Shown one piece after another: positions 53,881 to 63,479 of a DNA stretch of 64,000 nucleotides (within the stretch, counting starts at the first letter, position 1; each line of letters starts with the position of its first letter). The notes under the pieces were generated by a model. It made no database searches. It worked only from the letters and a program-made list of their open reading frames with translations, and was not told where the DNA came from. The position numbers and the translations under genes were made by a program. The stretch is from Fluviispira vulneris (GTDB lineage: Bacteria; Bdellovibrionota_B; Oligoflexia; Silvanigrellales; Silvanigrellaceae): positions 496,001 to 560,000 of the forward strand of contig NZ_JACRSE010000002.1 of NCBI RefSeq assembly GCF_014281055.1, in the 5' to 3' direction.

Positions 53881-54561
53881 TTATTTCTCCAAATTCTGTT
53901 TAAAATCAAAGCCATTGTAAAAAAAATTGAGATTAAGATTTTTGTATGGATTTATATAGGGTGGATATGTATCTAAATTATTTTGCAAACGTGTAAATAA
54001 AAGTCCGCCAACAGCACTGCTTTTTACTTTTATAAAATACTGAGAAAAAAGTGTTTCAGGGGTGAGTTCCAAACGTGCAATAGCAATGTCTGGGGAGTCT
54101 CGTAAAATATTTATTTCAGGTGAGTTGCTAAACCATTGTCTCATGTTTAATGAGGCAAGTTTTGTGTAAAGCTCTGGCTTATAAATAATGACGAGTTCAG
54201 TTAAAATTGCACTATTTTCGTTAGAATCTTTTTGAATTTGAATTTGTACACCTATTGTGCGTCCAAAAAAACGATCGAGAGCACTTCCTGGCTTTGCTGG
54301 AAGTTTACTCTCTTGTGGTATATTGATTTGTGCAATAGGTGCGTTTTTACTCTTTTCGATGTTAAGATCGGAAAGTTTTTGGGCATTTTCTTTTAAAGTA
54401 TTTATATTATCAAGGTTTGAGTTTAAACTTTGAATGGCGCTCTCTTCTTGAGCGTTTATAGCTGCATTGACTAAAATTGCTAATGAAAAATATAATAAAA
54501 GTCTAAGAAATTTTAAGAAATTTTTATTAGAGGAATAGAAAAAGCTCAAGGGATTCTCCAT
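53881..54561 (-). CDS. Exported T6SS protein, TssJ-like candidate
   Basis: First gene of the leftward T6SS operon. The N-terminus has a long charged stretch and a signal peptide (about residues 15-37, INA|QE). A Gln/Asn-rich linker then leads to a compact beta domain from residue about 95: GVQIQIQKDSNENSAILTEL, LELTPETLFSQYFIKVK and SSAVGGLLFTRL. TssJ is an outer-membrane lipoprotein usually encoded just before tssK; here the position and beta sandwich agree, but there is no lipobox Cys, so anchoring would differ. The assignment is inference. Confidence 0.5.
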   Translation of the reverse strand: MENPLSFFYSSNKNFLKFLRLLLYFSLAILVNAAINAQEESAIQSLNSNLDNINTLKENAQKLSDLNIEKSKNAPIAQINIPQESKLPAKPGSALDRFFGRTIGVQIQIQKDSNENSAILTELVIIYKPELYTKLASLNMRQWFSNSPEINILRDSPDIAIARLELTPETLFSQYFIKVKSSAVGGLLFTRLQNNLDTYPPYINPYKNLNLNFFYNGFDFKQNLEK

Positions 54562-55346
54562 AAATTTCTAAGTAAATTCAGTTGTGTAGAAAAAATGCTG
54601 TAATTTGTATGCTTATTTTCTAAGGATAGCATACCTCTTTCCAATGAGGTTATATTTTATTTATTATTTTATCAAGAGCGATTATTTTGCTTACCAAAAA
54701 ATATAATCTTTTGCTTGTTTGTTAAAGCAGCTTACAATCGGCTATTGGCATGGTTAAATATTTTTTTAAAATGGTGAATTTTAATTTTGCGCTTCAATTT
54801 ATAACTTAATTTTCATATAAAAAATAATTGTATATAATAAATTATATAAATCGATTTTTATTATAAATATGTTATTTTTTGTTGTTTTTTAATAATAAAG
54901 TTATCGAACGATTCTTTTATCCGCCCTTTGCAGCTTTAGCAGCTTAGGTATTGCTAAAAAATGTGGATCTTCCTCTTTACTCTAACTTTGTCTGAAGTTA
55001 TATTCATCTGTAAATGAGATTTGCTGCAAGAATACTCATTTGTTTTTGTCTCACGTAAAGTATTTTTTAACCATTGAGGCAAAATTTATCTTATTAGTCT
55101 AAAATTCTTAGCAACTTGTTTAAATATAAAAATAGGATTGGCGAAAAGATATAAAATGTATATATTTAAAAAACTCTGATGAAGAGTTTGTTTTGTGTTA
55201 ATTTTTTGTATTTATTCCATACAAATTCTGACCTAATAACTACCACTCTGTCTTCAGTGCTACAAAAATACTACACAGTAAATCCAATAAGAATAAAAAT
55301 CTTACAGAAAATACTGTAATCGAAAAAATTTAATGGTGATAACTGT
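54562..55346. other. 785-base intergenic region between T6SS and its presumed activator
   Basis: No convincing gene is seen. It is extremely A/T-rich apart from a GC-richer patch near 54920-54950. It must hold the promoter of the leftward T6SS operon (candidate at 54628-54643) and that of the NtrC-type regulator. The length would suit upstream activator-binding sites for sigma-54 activation, but no clear repeated operator was recognised. Confidence 0.5.
54628..54643 (-). promoter_or_regulatory. Candidate sigma-54 promoter of the leftward T6SS operon
   Basis: On the minus strand the sequence reads TGGaaa-N5-aTGCT: GG-N10-GC spacing retained, with weaker flanks than at 38108. The predicted start is near 54617, about 56 bases before the ATG at 54561. 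Its credibility depends on the better site of the opposing operon. Confidence 0.35.
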
Positions 55347-56822
55347 ATGAAATTTGAAGAGCTAAGTATACTTATTGTTGAAGATTGCCATGAAGAATTA
55401 AAGAAATATATTTTACTAGCTCAAAATTGTGGGCTTATTGCTTATGGCGCATCGTCTTATGCTGATGCAAAGCAGATGCTTACCATTCAAAATTTTGATT
55501 TATTATTGACTGAAGTTCATTTAACTAAGGAAACCAATGGTGTTTACAATGAACTAGGTTTCGAAATCATCCAGTTTGCCTTAGTCAAACATCCTCAGAT
55601 CACTGTCTTAACTATGTCTCATAACATGGATCGTATCATCTTTGAAAAAGCATTTGCGCTTGGCACAACTCATTTTTTACGTAAACCAATCACAAAGGCC
55701 GATGAAATCGGATTGTATATTAAAACAGCTGCACAAAAAAAACTTTCATTGCAAAATGAGGATTCTCTTGAAGTTGTCTTGAATCATTATTTAAATAATA
55801 ATTTATATAAGATTTATAAGAATGGTATTATAATATCTTCTAAACATGATAAGTTTTTAAGCGGTGTGGCTAAAAATAAAAAAATTCCTCTTGTACTTTT
55901 TGGCGAAACAGGAACTGGAAAAGAAGAATTTGCAAAAATATTACACAAAAAAAGAGTTGAGTTAGAAGGAATGATTCCATTTGTCACAGTAAATTGTCCT
56001 CTATTAGACAACGATCTTACAAATTCTTTACTTTTTGGGCATAAAAAAGGAGCATTTACTGGGGCAAATGAAACAACCAATGGTTATGTTGCCGCTGCAA
56101 ATAATGGTATTTTATTTTTAGATGAAGTGCAGAGTCTTGATATTCCAACTCAACGCAAACTTTTAAGAGTCTTAAACGATGGAAGTTACAGCAGGGTTGG
56201 AGATATGCGTATCATTCATTCCTATTTTCAATTGATTGTTGCCACAACAAAGGATCTGGATGAAGAGGTTGAAGCTGGTAGAATGCTTGCAGACTTTAAA
56301 TACAGAATCAGTGGAGCTGAGTTGACCCTTGAACCTTTACGCAATCGCTCGGATGATTTGATTTTATTTATAGCAATGTTTTTTAAGCAGGAAGGGATCA
56401 GCATAAAAGAAGAGTTGCTTAACGAAATCGCTTTCAAATGTCGGAAATGCTTTTGGAAAGGCAATATTCGACAACTTTTTAGAACACTTCAACGCATGCT
56501 TATCAACTCTCAATTGCACGAAGAAGATTTAAACATTCATCATTTAGAAATACCCAATGAAAATGTTGAAAAAGCAAATGAAAAAGAATTAAAAAATAAT
56601 ACTGACTCTTCCTTTGAAAATACAGAAAGTGAAATGCAAATATTAAATTCATTACAGCACGCCTTTCAAACCGATCATGCTCTCAATGATCTCCTTGATG
56701 AAATTGAAAAACAAATACTGATAAATGCAATTAATCGACACAACAGTATAGCAAAAGCGCATACAGGTCTTGGAATAAGTCGGAATGCGATCGACGCAAA
56801 AAGAAAGAAATATAAAATTTAA
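55347..56822 (+). CDS. NtrC-family sigma-54 activator with Glu at the phospho-acceptor site
   Basis: The receiver domain has the acidic pair in LIVED, Thr/Ser in VLTMSHN and Lys in FLRKPI, but the phospho-acceptor position in DLLLTEVHL is Glu56 (codon 55512-55514), not Asp. Such D-to-E changes can mimic phosphorylation. The AAA+ domain is complete: Walker A GETGTGKEE (186-194), GAFTGA (235-240), Walker B ILFLDE. A Fis-type helix-turn-helix ends the protein (SIAKAHTGLGISRNAIDAK). It lies next to the T6SS operons with a sigma-54-like promoter on each side, so it is the obvious candidate T6SS activator (VasH-like role). No histidine kinase is adjacent. Confidence 0.9.
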   Translation: MKFEELSILIVEDCHEELKKYILLAQNCGLIAYGASSYADAKQMLTIQNFDLLLTEVHLTKETNGVYNELGFEIIQFALVKHPQITVLTMSHNMDRIIFEKAFALGTTHFLRKPITKADEIGLYIKTAAQKKLSLQNEDSLEVVLNHYLNNNLYKIYKNGIIISSKHDKFLSGVAKNKKIPLVLFGETGTGKEEFAKILHKKRVELEGMIPFVTVNCPLLDNDLTNSLLFGHKKGAFTGANETTNGYVAAANNGILFLDEVQSLDIPTQRKLLRVLNDGSYSRVGDMRIIHSYFQLIVATTKDLDEEVEAGRMLADFKYRISGAELTLEPLRNRSDDLILFIAMFFKQEGISIKEELLNEIAFKCRKCFWKGNIRQLFRTLQRMLINSQLHEEDLNIHHLEIPNENVEKANEKELKNNTDSSFENTESEMQILNSLQHAFQTDHALNDLLDEIEKQILINAINRHNSIAKAHTGLGISRNAIDAKRKKYKI

Positions 56823-56860
56823 ATTATAATCGGGATTATATATTTTGTATTTGACCTAGA

Positions 56861-56872
56861 CAATTGCAATTG
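56861..56872. promoter_or_regulatory. 12-bp palindrome upstream of hemF
   Basis: CAATTGCAATTG is a perfect palindrome 71 bases before the hemF ATG, next to TTGACC. It may be an operator, but could be chance in AT-rich DNA. Confidence 0.3.
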
Positions 56873-56943
56873 AGTCGTTTTCAGGTGTATCTCTCTGATT
56901 GGTGCTGCCAAAGCAGCAATCCTGAAATAAAGGAGAGAATTCA

Positions 56944-57912
56944 ATGCAAAGTGAACTTTCATTAAGAAGCAAAAGGTTTTTAGAGCAGAATCCAATTTTG
57001 CCTTTTCATGATCTCAAAAAGAATCAATTATGTGATTTGCAAAAATCGGATCCTTTGTGGGAAATGGCAAAAAATGGGGATAATTCAATTTTTTCTGAAA
57101 CATTATTAACAACTTTGCTATACGTAAGAAATATTTGTAAGAATTCATTTAATGAAATTGAAGGGGTTGAAGCCTGTACTGCGAAAGTTTGGTCAGCACA
57201 TGAACACAATCCAGAAAGAAAATTAGCAGGTGGTGGCACGATGACTGTGATACGTGCAGAAACCCTCGAAAAATCGGCAGTGAATATGAGCTGCGTCTGG
57301 GGGCCTCATTATCCTGCTTTGGAGGGTGAATATGCAGGTAAGCCATTTTCGGCTGCAGGTGTTTCGCTAATTTCACACCCGCGCAACCCATTTGCTCCAA
57401 TTATGCATTTAAATATTCGATGTATACAAGTAAATGACAATGATAAGGTAACAACTTGGATTGGTGGAGGAGCTGATCTCACACCTATGATTCCTTTTGA
57501 AGAAGATACAGCATTATTTCATGAAAGTATGAAAACAGTTTGCGCTCGTAACGCAAAAATTGCAGATTATGAAAAATTTAAAAAGTGGGCTGACGACTAT
57601 TTTTATATTCCCCATCGAAAAGAGTCTCGGGGTGTGGGAGGAATATTTTTTGACTTTGTCAAGATAGAAGATGAACAAGATTTATCCCTTTTACTTGATG
57701 TTGGGCAATTTGCAGCCCATGCTTATACTGAAATTTTAGTTCGTAGAATTGAGATGCCATACGATAATGCACTTGAAGAAAAGCATCTTTATTGGCGCGG
57801 GCGCTATGCAGAATTTAACTTGGTTTATGATCGTGGTACACGCTTTGGCTTAATGACGGGTGGAAATCATGAAGCGATTTTTTGTTCCTTACCTCCAAGA
57901 GTAAAATGGTGA
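56944..57912 (+). CDS. hemF: Oxygen-dependent coproporphyrinogen III oxidase
   Basis: HemF decarboxylates coproporphyrinogen III to protoporphyrinogen IX with O2, an aerobic haem-synthesis step. The signature is clear: MHLNIRCIQVNDNDKVTTWI then GGGADLTPMIPFEED, KKWADDYFYIPHRKESRGVG then GIFFD, and the C-terminal YAEFNLVYDRGTRFGLMTGG. 322 residues. AGGAGAG precedes the ATG. It adjoins ccmF-ccmH (3 bases), so haem synthesis and cytochrome c maturation are probably one operon. Confidence 0.97.
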   Translation: MQSELSLRSKRFLEQNPILPFHDLKKNQLCDLQKSDPLWEMAKNGDNSIFSETLLTTLLYVRNICKNSFNEIEGVEACTAKVWSAHEHNPERKLAGGGTMTVIRAETLEKSAVNMSCVWGPHYPALEGEYAGKPFSAAGVSLISHPRNPFAPIMHLNIRCIQVNDNDKVTTWIGGGADLTPMIPFEEDTALFHESMKTVCARNAKIADYEKFKKWADDYFYIPHRKESRGVGGIFFDFVKIEDEQDLSLLLDVGQFAAHAYTEILVRRIEMPYDNALEEKHLYWRGRYAEFNLVYDRGTRFGLMTGGNHEAIFCSLPPRVKW

Positions 57913-57915
57913 AAC

Positions 57916-60420
57916 ATGGTTGAAGTTGGCTTTTATTCTTTGTGTTTAGGACTGTGCTTTTCTTTTTATGGCATGGTCATGGGACTTTATTCTTTACACA
58001 ATCCCAATATTGGGGTTGTTTCAAGTGCTCGAAATGCTCTCATAGCAGTTTTTATTTGTGTCCTTTTAACTTCCTTTGTTATGTGGAATTCAATTTTCTT
58101 TCATGATTTTTCTGTAAAATATGTTTATGAACATTCTGCAATCGATATGCCTCCATTATATCTTTTTACTGCATTTTGGAGTGCACTAGAAGGCAGTCAT
58201 TTACTGTGGACTTTAATAATGAGTTTAGTTGTTACTCTGTCTTTGGTCACAGTAAAAAAGAATAATTTTTCTTTATATCCCGCTCTTTGTGTTGCATATG
58301 GTTGTTCTCTATCATTTATGTTGTTATTAACTGTTACTTTTTCTGCTCCTTTAACCCGACTGTTTCCTGTTGGCACTTTCGGTCAAGGAATGAATGCTCT
58401 ATTACAAAATCCATATATGGCTATACATCCTCCAATGCTCTTTACTGGTTATTGTTTACTTATTGTTCCATTTGCTTACTCTTTTGCTGCTCTTGTGCGG
58501 GGTGGATTTACCACAGATTGGCTAATGACAGTAAGAAAATGGGCGTTGTTTGCTTGGGCTGTCCTAACAATTGCTATTTTTCTTGGTGGGAAGTGGGCAT
58601 ATGTTGAACTTGGATGGGCTGGGTATTGGGCTTGGGATCCAGTTGAAAACAGTTCGTTTATGCCTTGGCTTGCATTAACGGCAGGACTTCACACACTTCT
58701 TGTCACCGATAAAACGGGACGTTTGCCTCGAATGATGTTATTTTTATTTATGTTTTCATATGCTTTGACTTTTCAAGGAACTTTTATCACTCGATCTGGA
58801 GTCATAAGCAGTGTGCATTCTTTTGCTGAAAGCGATATCGGGCCTACCTATTTATTGTGGGTTTGTTTTTTAGTGTCAATTTCTATTGCTATGGTATTTA
58901 CCAGAGGAAATCGCATTCAAGGTGCTGCAAAATCCAATGAATGGCGTGTCTCAAAAGAGAGTGCTCTTTTATTCACAAATTTTTTCTTACTTTTTTTACT
59001 TGCTCTAGTATTTATTGGAACACTTTTGCCATTAATTGTCGAAGCAACCCGTGGAATAAAAATTTCAATCCAACAACCTTTTTTCAATGCTTTTGCCCCT
59101 TGGATCGGTTTAAGTCTTGTTTCTTTACTTGGTGTTGGAAATTTAATGCGTTGGAAAAATGGTAAGATTGAAGATCCAATTACTTGTCTGCTCTTTCCAT
59201 TTCTTTGGTCAGTTGCGATCACTTTTGCGCTTGCAAAAGAAAAAAATTTCGATCTAAAAAGTTCAGTTATTTTTCTCCTCGTTATTTGGACCTGTGGTAT
59301 ATTAATTATGGATCTTATTTATAAATTAAAAGCATTACGCTGGAATGGTAAGATCCTTTTAAAGTATAACAGACCCTATGTCGGTGCTCTTATTATTCAT
59401 ATCGGCTTTTTATTTGCTATTGCGGGTTTTGCTGGGAACTATCGTGGAATATCTGCTGAAGCAAATTTAAATCTGAATGAGTCGACATTTTTTAATGGAT
59501 ATACAATTGTTAATAAAGGACTAAGTTATAATCGAAATTATAATGCTCAATATGTTATAGCAAATATCGAATCTATCGATAGTAAAAATGGTGAAAATAA
59601 TATTATTAATCCAATGCGGAGCAAATTTACAAATAATGAACAATGGTTTAACGAAATAGGAATTCAATCCAATTTTTGGCATGATCTCTATATTGTTCTT
59701 GCCTCATTTGATGTGAATAACCAATCAGTTTCTTTAAAAATGAGTTTTAATCCCACTGTTAAGTTTGTTTGGACGAGTTTAGTTATTATGGTTTTAGGCG
59801 CGATTATTTCATTGACACATCGCAAACAGAAAAGAAGTGTAGAAGTAGATGCTTTTGGCAATATCCAAGGAAATCAAGAAACACTAGAAGATATTTTACA
59901 AGAGGCAATTGAACGCTCTCCCATAAATGCACAATTTGCTGCCAAAGTTGTTTCTTCTTTTATAATATTGATAGCAATCACTGTTACTTTATTTGGGATT
60001 TCAGGAGTGGCTCAAGCCAATCAGGTGCAACCGACGCAATTAAATCCTTTGATGGAAGATGTTGCTAAAGAACTGCGTTGCCCAACTTGTCAAGGAGTCA
60101 GTATTTTAGAAAGCGGGACTTTGCAAAGTATTGCTATGCGCACAGAAATCGAAAAGCAGTTGTTAGAAGGAAAAACAAAACCTGAAATTATAAAATATTT
60201 TAAAGACTCATATGGCACTTGGATTTTGCGTGAACCCGACGCCCATTCAACTTTGGGACTATTTATTTGGGCAGTGCCTATTGTCGGATTCATCTTAGGA
60301 CCTTTATTTATTATTTTTGCTCTGCGTAGTTCAAGGAAAAGGCAAGAAAAAGAAAATATAGAGCTTTTTGAAGAAATTCATTTATTTATTCAGAAAAAGA
60401 AAGCAGAGGTAAAATCATGA
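57916..60420 (+). CDS. ccmF: Fused CcmF-CcmH cytochrome c haem lyase
   Basis: Residues 1-640 are CcmF: about fifteen membrane segments with the tryptophan-rich haem-handling stretch GWAGYWAWDPVENSSFMPWL. It starts with the family's LGLCFSFYGMV-type helices. From about residue 700 the protein continues as CcmH: the thiol motif LRCPTCQG near residue 720, WILREPDAHSTLGLFIW, and a final membrane helix. CcmH reduces the apocytochrome CXXCH Cys pair and CcmF attaches haem, so the fusion keeps both steps in one chain. 834 residues fit the sum of the two. No good ribosome binding site precedes ATG 57916. It overlaps the next gene as ATGA. Confidence 0.93.
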   Translation: MVEVGFYSLCLGLCFSFYGMVMGLYSLHNPNIGVVSSARNALIAVFICVLLTSFVMWNSIFFHDFSVKYVYEHSAIDMPPLYLFTAFWSALEGSHLLWTLIMSLVVTLSLVTVKKNNFSLYPALCVAYGCSLSFMLLLTVTFSAPLTRLFPVGTFGQGMNALLQNPYMAIHPPMLFTGYCLLIVPFAYSFAALVRGGFTTDWLMTVRKWALFAWAVLTIAIFLGGKWAYVELGWAGYWAWDPVENSSFMPWLALTAGLHTLLVTDKTGRLPRMMLFLFMFSYALTFQGTFITRSGVISSVHSFAESDIGPTYLLWVCFLVSISIAMVFTRGNRIQGAAKSNEWRVSKESALLFTNFFLLFLLALVFIGTLLPLIVEATRGIKISIQQPFFNAFAPWIGLSLVSLLGVGNLMRWKNGKIEDPITCLLFPFLWSVAITFALAKEKNFDLKSSVIFLLVIWTCGILIMDLIYKLKALRWNGKILLKYNRPYVGALIIHIGFLFAIAGFAGNYRGISAEANLNLNESTFFNGYTIVNKGLSYNRNYNAQYVIANIESIDSKNGENNIINPMRSKFTNNEQWFNEIGIQSNFWHDLYIVLASFDVNNQSVSLKMSFNPTVKFVWTSLVIMVLGAIISLTHRKQKRSVEVDAFGNIQGNQETLEDILQEAIERSPINAQFAAKVVSSFIILIAITVTLFGISGVAQANQVQPTQLNPLMEDVAKELRCPTCQGVSILESGTLQSIAMRTEIEKQLLEGKTKPEIIKYFKDSYGTWILREPDAHSTLGLFIWAVPIVGFILGPLFIIFALRSSRKRQEKENIELFEEIHLFIQKKKAEVKS

Positions 60421-61577
60421 TTATAGCTTTAGTTCTCTGCATTTTATTTTCTTTTTTTCTGGTTGTGTTCGTTTTATCGCCTTTATTATCTGCGCAATCT
60501 AAGTCACAACTTATTTCTTCTTTTGAAGGTTTTAATAGTCAAGAAGAGCTCAGTAAAATTCTAATTCTTAGGGATTCTCTTTTTCAAAAATTAATATATG
60601 GAAAATGTTCTGATAAAACAATTGATCAATGCAGTCATGAAGAGGCTTTGCGTGGTGTTGTCGCTATTTGTAATCGCCTGCAAAAAGCAAATTTGCCTTG
60701 GGAGCCCAAAACAGTAAAAGAGCCTGAAGAAGATAGTTTTTTATCTGAAAAAGGTTCGATAAGATTTCATTTTTTAATTTATTGTTTCTTTATTACAATT
60801 GGTTTATTTTTGTTTTCTGCAGCTAATGCAAGCGGTGAATTGAAAGCAGAGGTATCAAATCAAGATAACGTAACTGCTCCAAGTGATGTTGTTATACCGC
60901 CAGCATATATTATAACAGGAACTGAAAATTGGATTCCTTCCGTAAATCAATTTATTCTAATGCCCCTTCAAGGCAAATTATATGTTTACTATGTTGGAAT
61001 GTTTACAAATAATAAGAGTGTTAAATATGCAAAAATTCAAATACCCCTCCCTAAAAATTTTGCAGAATTAAAAATCAATGGAAATGATCAGGTCGTTTTT
61101 GAAAAAAGTAATCTCTATGATTCAGCTATTGTAAATTTACCTCTCAAAGAAGGTATCAATCAACTGAGCGCTGAGTTTTCCCTTTCTGCTTTAAATGGGA
61201 CAGTTGAATGGATGTCTAGTGATTTAAAAACTTTACCAGGTTTTTCCATTTTCATTATGCCTGAATATAATGGAACTTTAAGAAATTTATTTTCAACAAT
61301 AAACGAAAATATAAATATTTGGCCACCACGTATTATAAAGACTCCTGTTGATTATAAATCTTTTGTAGGTCTTGATCCATTTACTAATAGTGAAAGCACA
61401 AAAGCAAAACAACAATCACATCAGTTGATTCGAGTAGGAGATGAAAATTCACCCTACCCATATTTTGAAATAAAAGGAATTGTGCCACAAAGAACTCCAT
61501 TATATATACTTACATTGTTTGTGGCTTGCTTTTTATTTGGTATGACAACCTTTTTTATAATTAAAACGTCAAAATAA
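60417..61577 (+). CDS. CcmI-like membrane protein of the cytochrome c maturation operon
   Basis: It overlaps ccmF-ccmH as ATGA. Membrane segments lie near residues 2-25, 117-138 and 360-382. Between the first two is a short cytoplasmic loop (25-115), and between the last two a large periplasmic domain, beta-rich and ending near GIVPQRTPLY. CcmI, which delivers apocytochrome to CcmF/H, has two N-terminal membrane segments then a TPR domain; here the TPR is absent and a beta domain takes its place, so only position and topology support the CcmI-like label. It may recruit apocytochromes. The gene ends before a short hairpin-free gap of 100 bases. Confidence 0.65.
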   Translation: MIIALVLCILFSFFLVVFVLSPLLSAQSKSQLISSFEGFNSQEELSKILILRDSLFQKLIYGKCSDKTIDQCSHEEALRGVVAICNRLQKANLPWEPKTVKEPEEDSFLSEKGSIRFHFLIYCFFITIGLFLFSAANASGELKAEVSNQDNVTAPSDVVIPPAYIITGTENWIPSVNQFILMPLQGKLYVYYVGMFTNNKSVKYAKIQIPLPKNFAELKINGNDQVVFEKSNLYDSAIVNLPLKEGINQLSAEFSLSALNGTVEWMSSDLKTLPGFSIFIMPEYNGTLRNLFSTINENINIWPPRIIKTPVDYKSFVGLDPFTNSESTKAKQQSHQLIRVGDENSPYPYFEIKGIVPQRTPLYILTLFVACFLFGMTTFFIIKTSK

Positions 61578-61679
61578 TTACCAGACTTAACGAAACTAAA
61601 AAAAAAATCGGAAGCCTTCTTGCTCGCATGTATTATGGTAGATACAATAAGAATGTGTTGAACATGGAGGTTTCTTTTT

Positions 61680-62012
61680 ATGATACTAAATAGTGAATCA
61701 GTAGAACTTATAAGAGCAAATGCTCACCGTCTTGCCCAAGCAATCCGCAGTAAAGATGATTTAGTCGATCTTGCAACTGCAAGTTCTTTTGAACAAGTTT
61801 TTTCAGCTATTGAAACTATTCTCACAAATACAGAAATGTATTTTGATGATAATTTACTTATTCAATTAGATGTGCAGACATGGCAAAGTTTTAAAGCAGT
61901 ATTACTTGTATATACCTTGAATGTTGTTAATCGTCAGATCAATATTGCGCGTGAAAATGATTTCAATCAGCAAGTTGGTCGTGATTTTGGAGCAAGTAGC
62001 ACAAATCTTTAA
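61680..62012 (+). CDS. Small hypothetical protein (110 aa)
   Basis: Not recognised. No signal peptide or membrane segment; mainly helical by composition (ANAHRLAQAIRSKDDLVDLA, AIETILTNTEMYF). GGAGG about eight bases before the ATG makes the start firm. It lies between the cytochrome-maturation operon and the porin gene, spaced about 100 bases from each, and is probably its own transcript. Clear codon bias and a good start argue for a real gene. Confidence 0.75.
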   Translation: MILNSESVELIRANAHRLAQAIRSKDDLVDLATASSFEQVFSAIETILTNTEMYFDDNLLIQLDVQTWQSFKAVLLVYTLNVVNRQINIARENDFNQQVGRDFGASSTNL

Positions 62013-62137
62013 TTAATTTGTGCTTCATCCCCTTGCACTCTTAACTCGCCTCAAATATGATCACCAAAGAAATAAAGTTACATAGTTTTTCGTTAGTGTA
62101 GTTAATGTTTTTAATGTTACCTTATTGGAGGATTTAC

Positions 62138-63445
62138 ATGAAAAGCTTTCTCAGAACGATTTCTTTTGTTTCTCTTCTTTCGGTTCCTACTCTTGCATTT
62201 GGGCAAAGCCCAACAGATATGTCGAATTTCTCTTTTCGCTTAAAGTTACAAACACGTTTTGATTTGACAGATAGTTATAGGACAAATCAAGGCGATATCT
62301 TTGGAACAACAGCTCGTACTGGATTAAATTATAATTATAAAAATGTTTTTGGTATAATCGAATTTCAAGGTGGTTCTGCTACGGATGCAACAACTTCTTC
62401 TTCTTCCTCTACTACAAATGGGCAACAAGAATTGTTCGTTGTTAGACGTGCCCATGTAGGTCTAGATATATTTAATACTGAAATGGGTAAAATATCTTTT
62501 GTAATAGGCCGTGATCACAATACGGCATCAATCGTTTATGCGCCAGATGCATTTGCGAATTTAATTGCGACGAATATTGACAATATGTCTGCATCAAATA
62601 GCCAAGATGGGATTGCGTTACGTTACGCTGGAAAATTTGGATTTGGTGATGTTAAAGCACAAATTGGTTACTACAATAACTTCCCAGTAACCATTTTGAG
62701 TGGTGGTGGCACTGGAGCAACATCTCAAACAAATCCATTCGGTACGTCTTCAAAGGGTGTAGGTGATGCAACTTATAACTCCCAATCTAAATCGGGATCG
62801 AGAGCATTTGCGGGCCAGATTGGCGTAAATGCCAATGCCGGAGATGGTGTTGTCGAGGCACGCGCTTTTTATAGCATGCAAGCCAATGCAGTGACTAAAA
62901 CGAGTGCAACTGTATCGAGTAATGAAGCAGCTGATTTAAGTAACGTTGAAGCCTCTCTCGGATATAATTACAAGGGTGGTATGTTGAAAGGAGGGCTTTG
63001 GGCTCAATCCTTTTCCGTAGGTAGAACACAAACTGCTAATGGCACTATCACTTCAAACAGCATCACTTATGTGGATGGTGCAACAGACGATTCATTCACT
63101 GCAACTGTTGTAGGGCTTGGTGTCACAGGTACGAGCGATCTTTTTGGTCTAAATAACTTGATCACCAGTGGAGATAAACTCACATATGGCTTAGGTTATC
63201 AAATGGTGCAGGGACATAACTTTACGAATTCAGGTGCGTCGAGTGTGGGGGTAACTGCTTTTACCAACCAAGTTTCGGCTTTGAATTTTTATAATATAGC
63301 GGCGGGTTATGCTCAAGGGGCTTATTCCCTTGAATTGAACTATGTTGGGGTAAATTCAGATAGACCAATATATGCTGACAAAGACGGAAGTTTAAATAAG
63401 GACTCTGCATATTTGATTTATTTAGTCGCTACAATAGTCTTGTAA
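62138..63445 (+). CDS. Outer-membrane porin-like beta barrel
   Basis: GGAGG eight bases before the ATG at 62138 fixes the start (the frame opens at 62105). A signal peptide (about residues 1-22, AFG|QS) is followed by amphipathic strands typical of proteobacterial porins: FSFRLKLQTRFDLTDSY, TARTGLNYNYKNVFGIIEFQ, RRAHVGLDIFNTEMGKISFV. Many Gly/Ala/Ser-rich turns follow (KGVGDATYNSQSKSGSRAFA). The chain ends in hydrophobic strand residues, DSAYLIYLVATIVL, without the usual terminal Phe. 435 residues suits a 16-strand trimeric porin. Substrate is unknown. Confidence 0.85.
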   Translation: MKSFLRTISFVSLLSVPTLAFGQSPTDMSNFSFRLKLQTRFDLTDSYRTNQGDIFGTTARTGLNYNYKNVFGIIEFQGGSATDATTSSSSSTTNGQQELFVVRRAHVGLDIFNTEMGKISFVIGRDHNTASIVYAPDAFANLIATNIDNMSASNSQDGIALRYAGKFGFGDVKAQIGYYNNFPVTILSGGGTGATSQTNPFGTSSKGVGDATYNSQSKSGSRAFAGQIGVNANAGDGVVEARAFYSMQANAVTKTSATVSSNEAADLSNVEASLGYNYKGGMLKGGLWAQSFSVGRTQTANGTITSNSITYVDGATDDSFTATVVGLGVTGTSDLFGLNNLITSGDKLTYGLGYQMVQGHNFTNSGASSVGVTAFTNQVSALNFYNIAAGYAQGAYSLELNYVGVNSDRPIYADKDGSLNKDSAYLIYLVATIVL

Positions 63446-63479
63446 ATTTAATTAAAAGATAGATTTCTATCGTAATACA

